Assembly (NCBI GenBank): GCA_018263365.1
Contig: JAANXI010000001.1
Span: forward strand, 1 to 5,747
Source of the DNA: Fidelibacterota bacterium
GTDB taxonomy: Bacteria; Fidelibacterota; JAANXI01
Reading direction: 5' to 3'
Length of the DNA stretch: 5,747 nucleotides
The notes below the pieces were generated by a model. That model was not told the origin of the DNA, ran no database searches, and was given only the letters and a program-made list of their open reading frames with translations. The position numbers were made by a program, and so were the translations under genes. Below are positions 5,226-5,747 of this stretch, one piece after another. The number at the start of each line of letters is the position of its first letter. The first letter of the stretch is position 1.

Positions 5226-5747
5226 ATGCGCTTTGTCAGCCTGTTCGGTTTAGTCGTACTCATGTTTGTTGCGTACCTGATGTCCAACGATAAAAAAATT
5301 GTACCGTGGCGGGTTATCTTCTGGGGAGTTGGCCTGCAGATACTGTTCGCCACCATTATTCTGACCAAAAATATCGTTTCGTTCATAGGCCTCTTTATAT
5401 TCTTCACCTGGATTCTGGTTTACGTATTTATCAGCCGGAAGTCGGAGCCGATGCCGTTGAAAGCGCAGATACGCCAGGCGGCGTTTATTACCGTCGGTAG
5501 CGGGGTGGCCACGGCGGCGTTTTATTATCTGCAAATGTGGAACATCACGGTCTGGCTGATCGGGGCAATTGTCCTGTGGATTATTTACAACAGCGTGACA
5601 GATCGCTATGCTTTGCAGCCGTTCGCGGTTGGGGGGCTCTTAACCTCATCGCTGGGAACGCTCATCCATGAGCAGATATACGGACGGGTGATTTTTCAGG
5701 CGCTGAGCGAAAAAGTCGACGCCTTTCTCAAACTTACGGATTTAGGG
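5226..5747 (+). CDS. Concentrative nucleoside transporter (NupC/CNT family), N-terminal part
   Basis: The gene is cut by the window end after 174 codons. CNT proteins import nucleosides with H+ or Na+ across the inner membrane. Residues 3-48 match the first two helices of the family: a hydrophobic first helix ending LMSNDKK, then WRVIFWGVGLQILFATIIL. Residues 152-174 (YGRVIFQALSEKVDAF and on to TDLG) match the interfacial helix that normally follows directly (the VFxxLSxxVxxLLxFTDxG pattern). Between them lie about 100 residues with three or four extra hydrophobic segments (about 50-70, 84-102, 106-122, 131-147), which is unusual. ATG 5226 has GAGGA 5 bases upstream. The neighbours cdd, udk and tdk are nucleoside salvage enzymes, which supports the assignment. 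The transport core and substrate-binding residues lie beyond the window, so specificity cannot be judged. Confidence 0.75.
   Translation, partial: MRFVSLFGLVVLMFVAYLMSNDKKIVPWRVIFWGVGLQILFATIILTKNIVSFIGLFIFFTWILVYVFISRKSEPMPLKAQIRQAAFITVGSGVATAAFYYLQMWNITVWLIGAIVLWIIYNSVTDRYALQPFAVGGLLTSSLGTLIHEQIYGRVIFQALSEKVDAFLKLTDLG

Overview
The window looks like a mid-GC chromosomal segment from a Gram-negative bacterium, most plausibly a member of the FCB superphylum (a Calditrichota-, Marinimicrobia- or KSB1-like lineage). That placement is an inference. It rests on the style of the large exported M23 protein with a beta-sandwich-rich C-terminal half, the mixed strength of Shine-Dalgarno sites, and short tandem repeats between genes. 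No rRNA, tRNA, mobile element, phage gene or CRISPR array is visible.

Layout: positions 1-558 are AT-richer and mostly non-coding, but contain a plausible 56-residue single-pass membrane protein at 244-414. They also hold a set of inverted repeats and a sigma70-like promoter just before the first large gene. From 559 to 5077 five genes lie head to tail on the + strand with gaps of 3, 7, -11 (overlap) and 8 bases, so they probably form one transcription unit: an exported M23 metallopeptidase, a rhomboid intramembrane protease, cytidine deaminase, uridine kinase and thymidine kinase. A 148-base spacer with two different short tandem-repeat tracts follows. A concentrative nucleoside transporter gene (NupC type) then begins at 5226 and runs off the window end.

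The last four genes form a coherent pyrimidine-salvage module. The transporter would import nucleosides. Cytidine deaminase converts (deoxy)cytidine to (deoxy)uridine. Uridine kinase makes UMP/CMP, and thymidine kinase makes dTMP/dUMP. All three enzymes carry their full catalytic and zinc- or nucleotide-binding motifs. The M23 peptidase and rhomboid are envelope proteolysis genes with no obvious biochemical link to salvage; co-transcription is the only connection the sequence shows.

I see no clearly new multi-gene system. The points most worth a second look are the CNT N-terminal domain, which appears to be split by about 100 residues of extra membrane sequence, the unannotated small membrane protein, the operator-like palindrome over the M23 promoter, and the spacer repeats.
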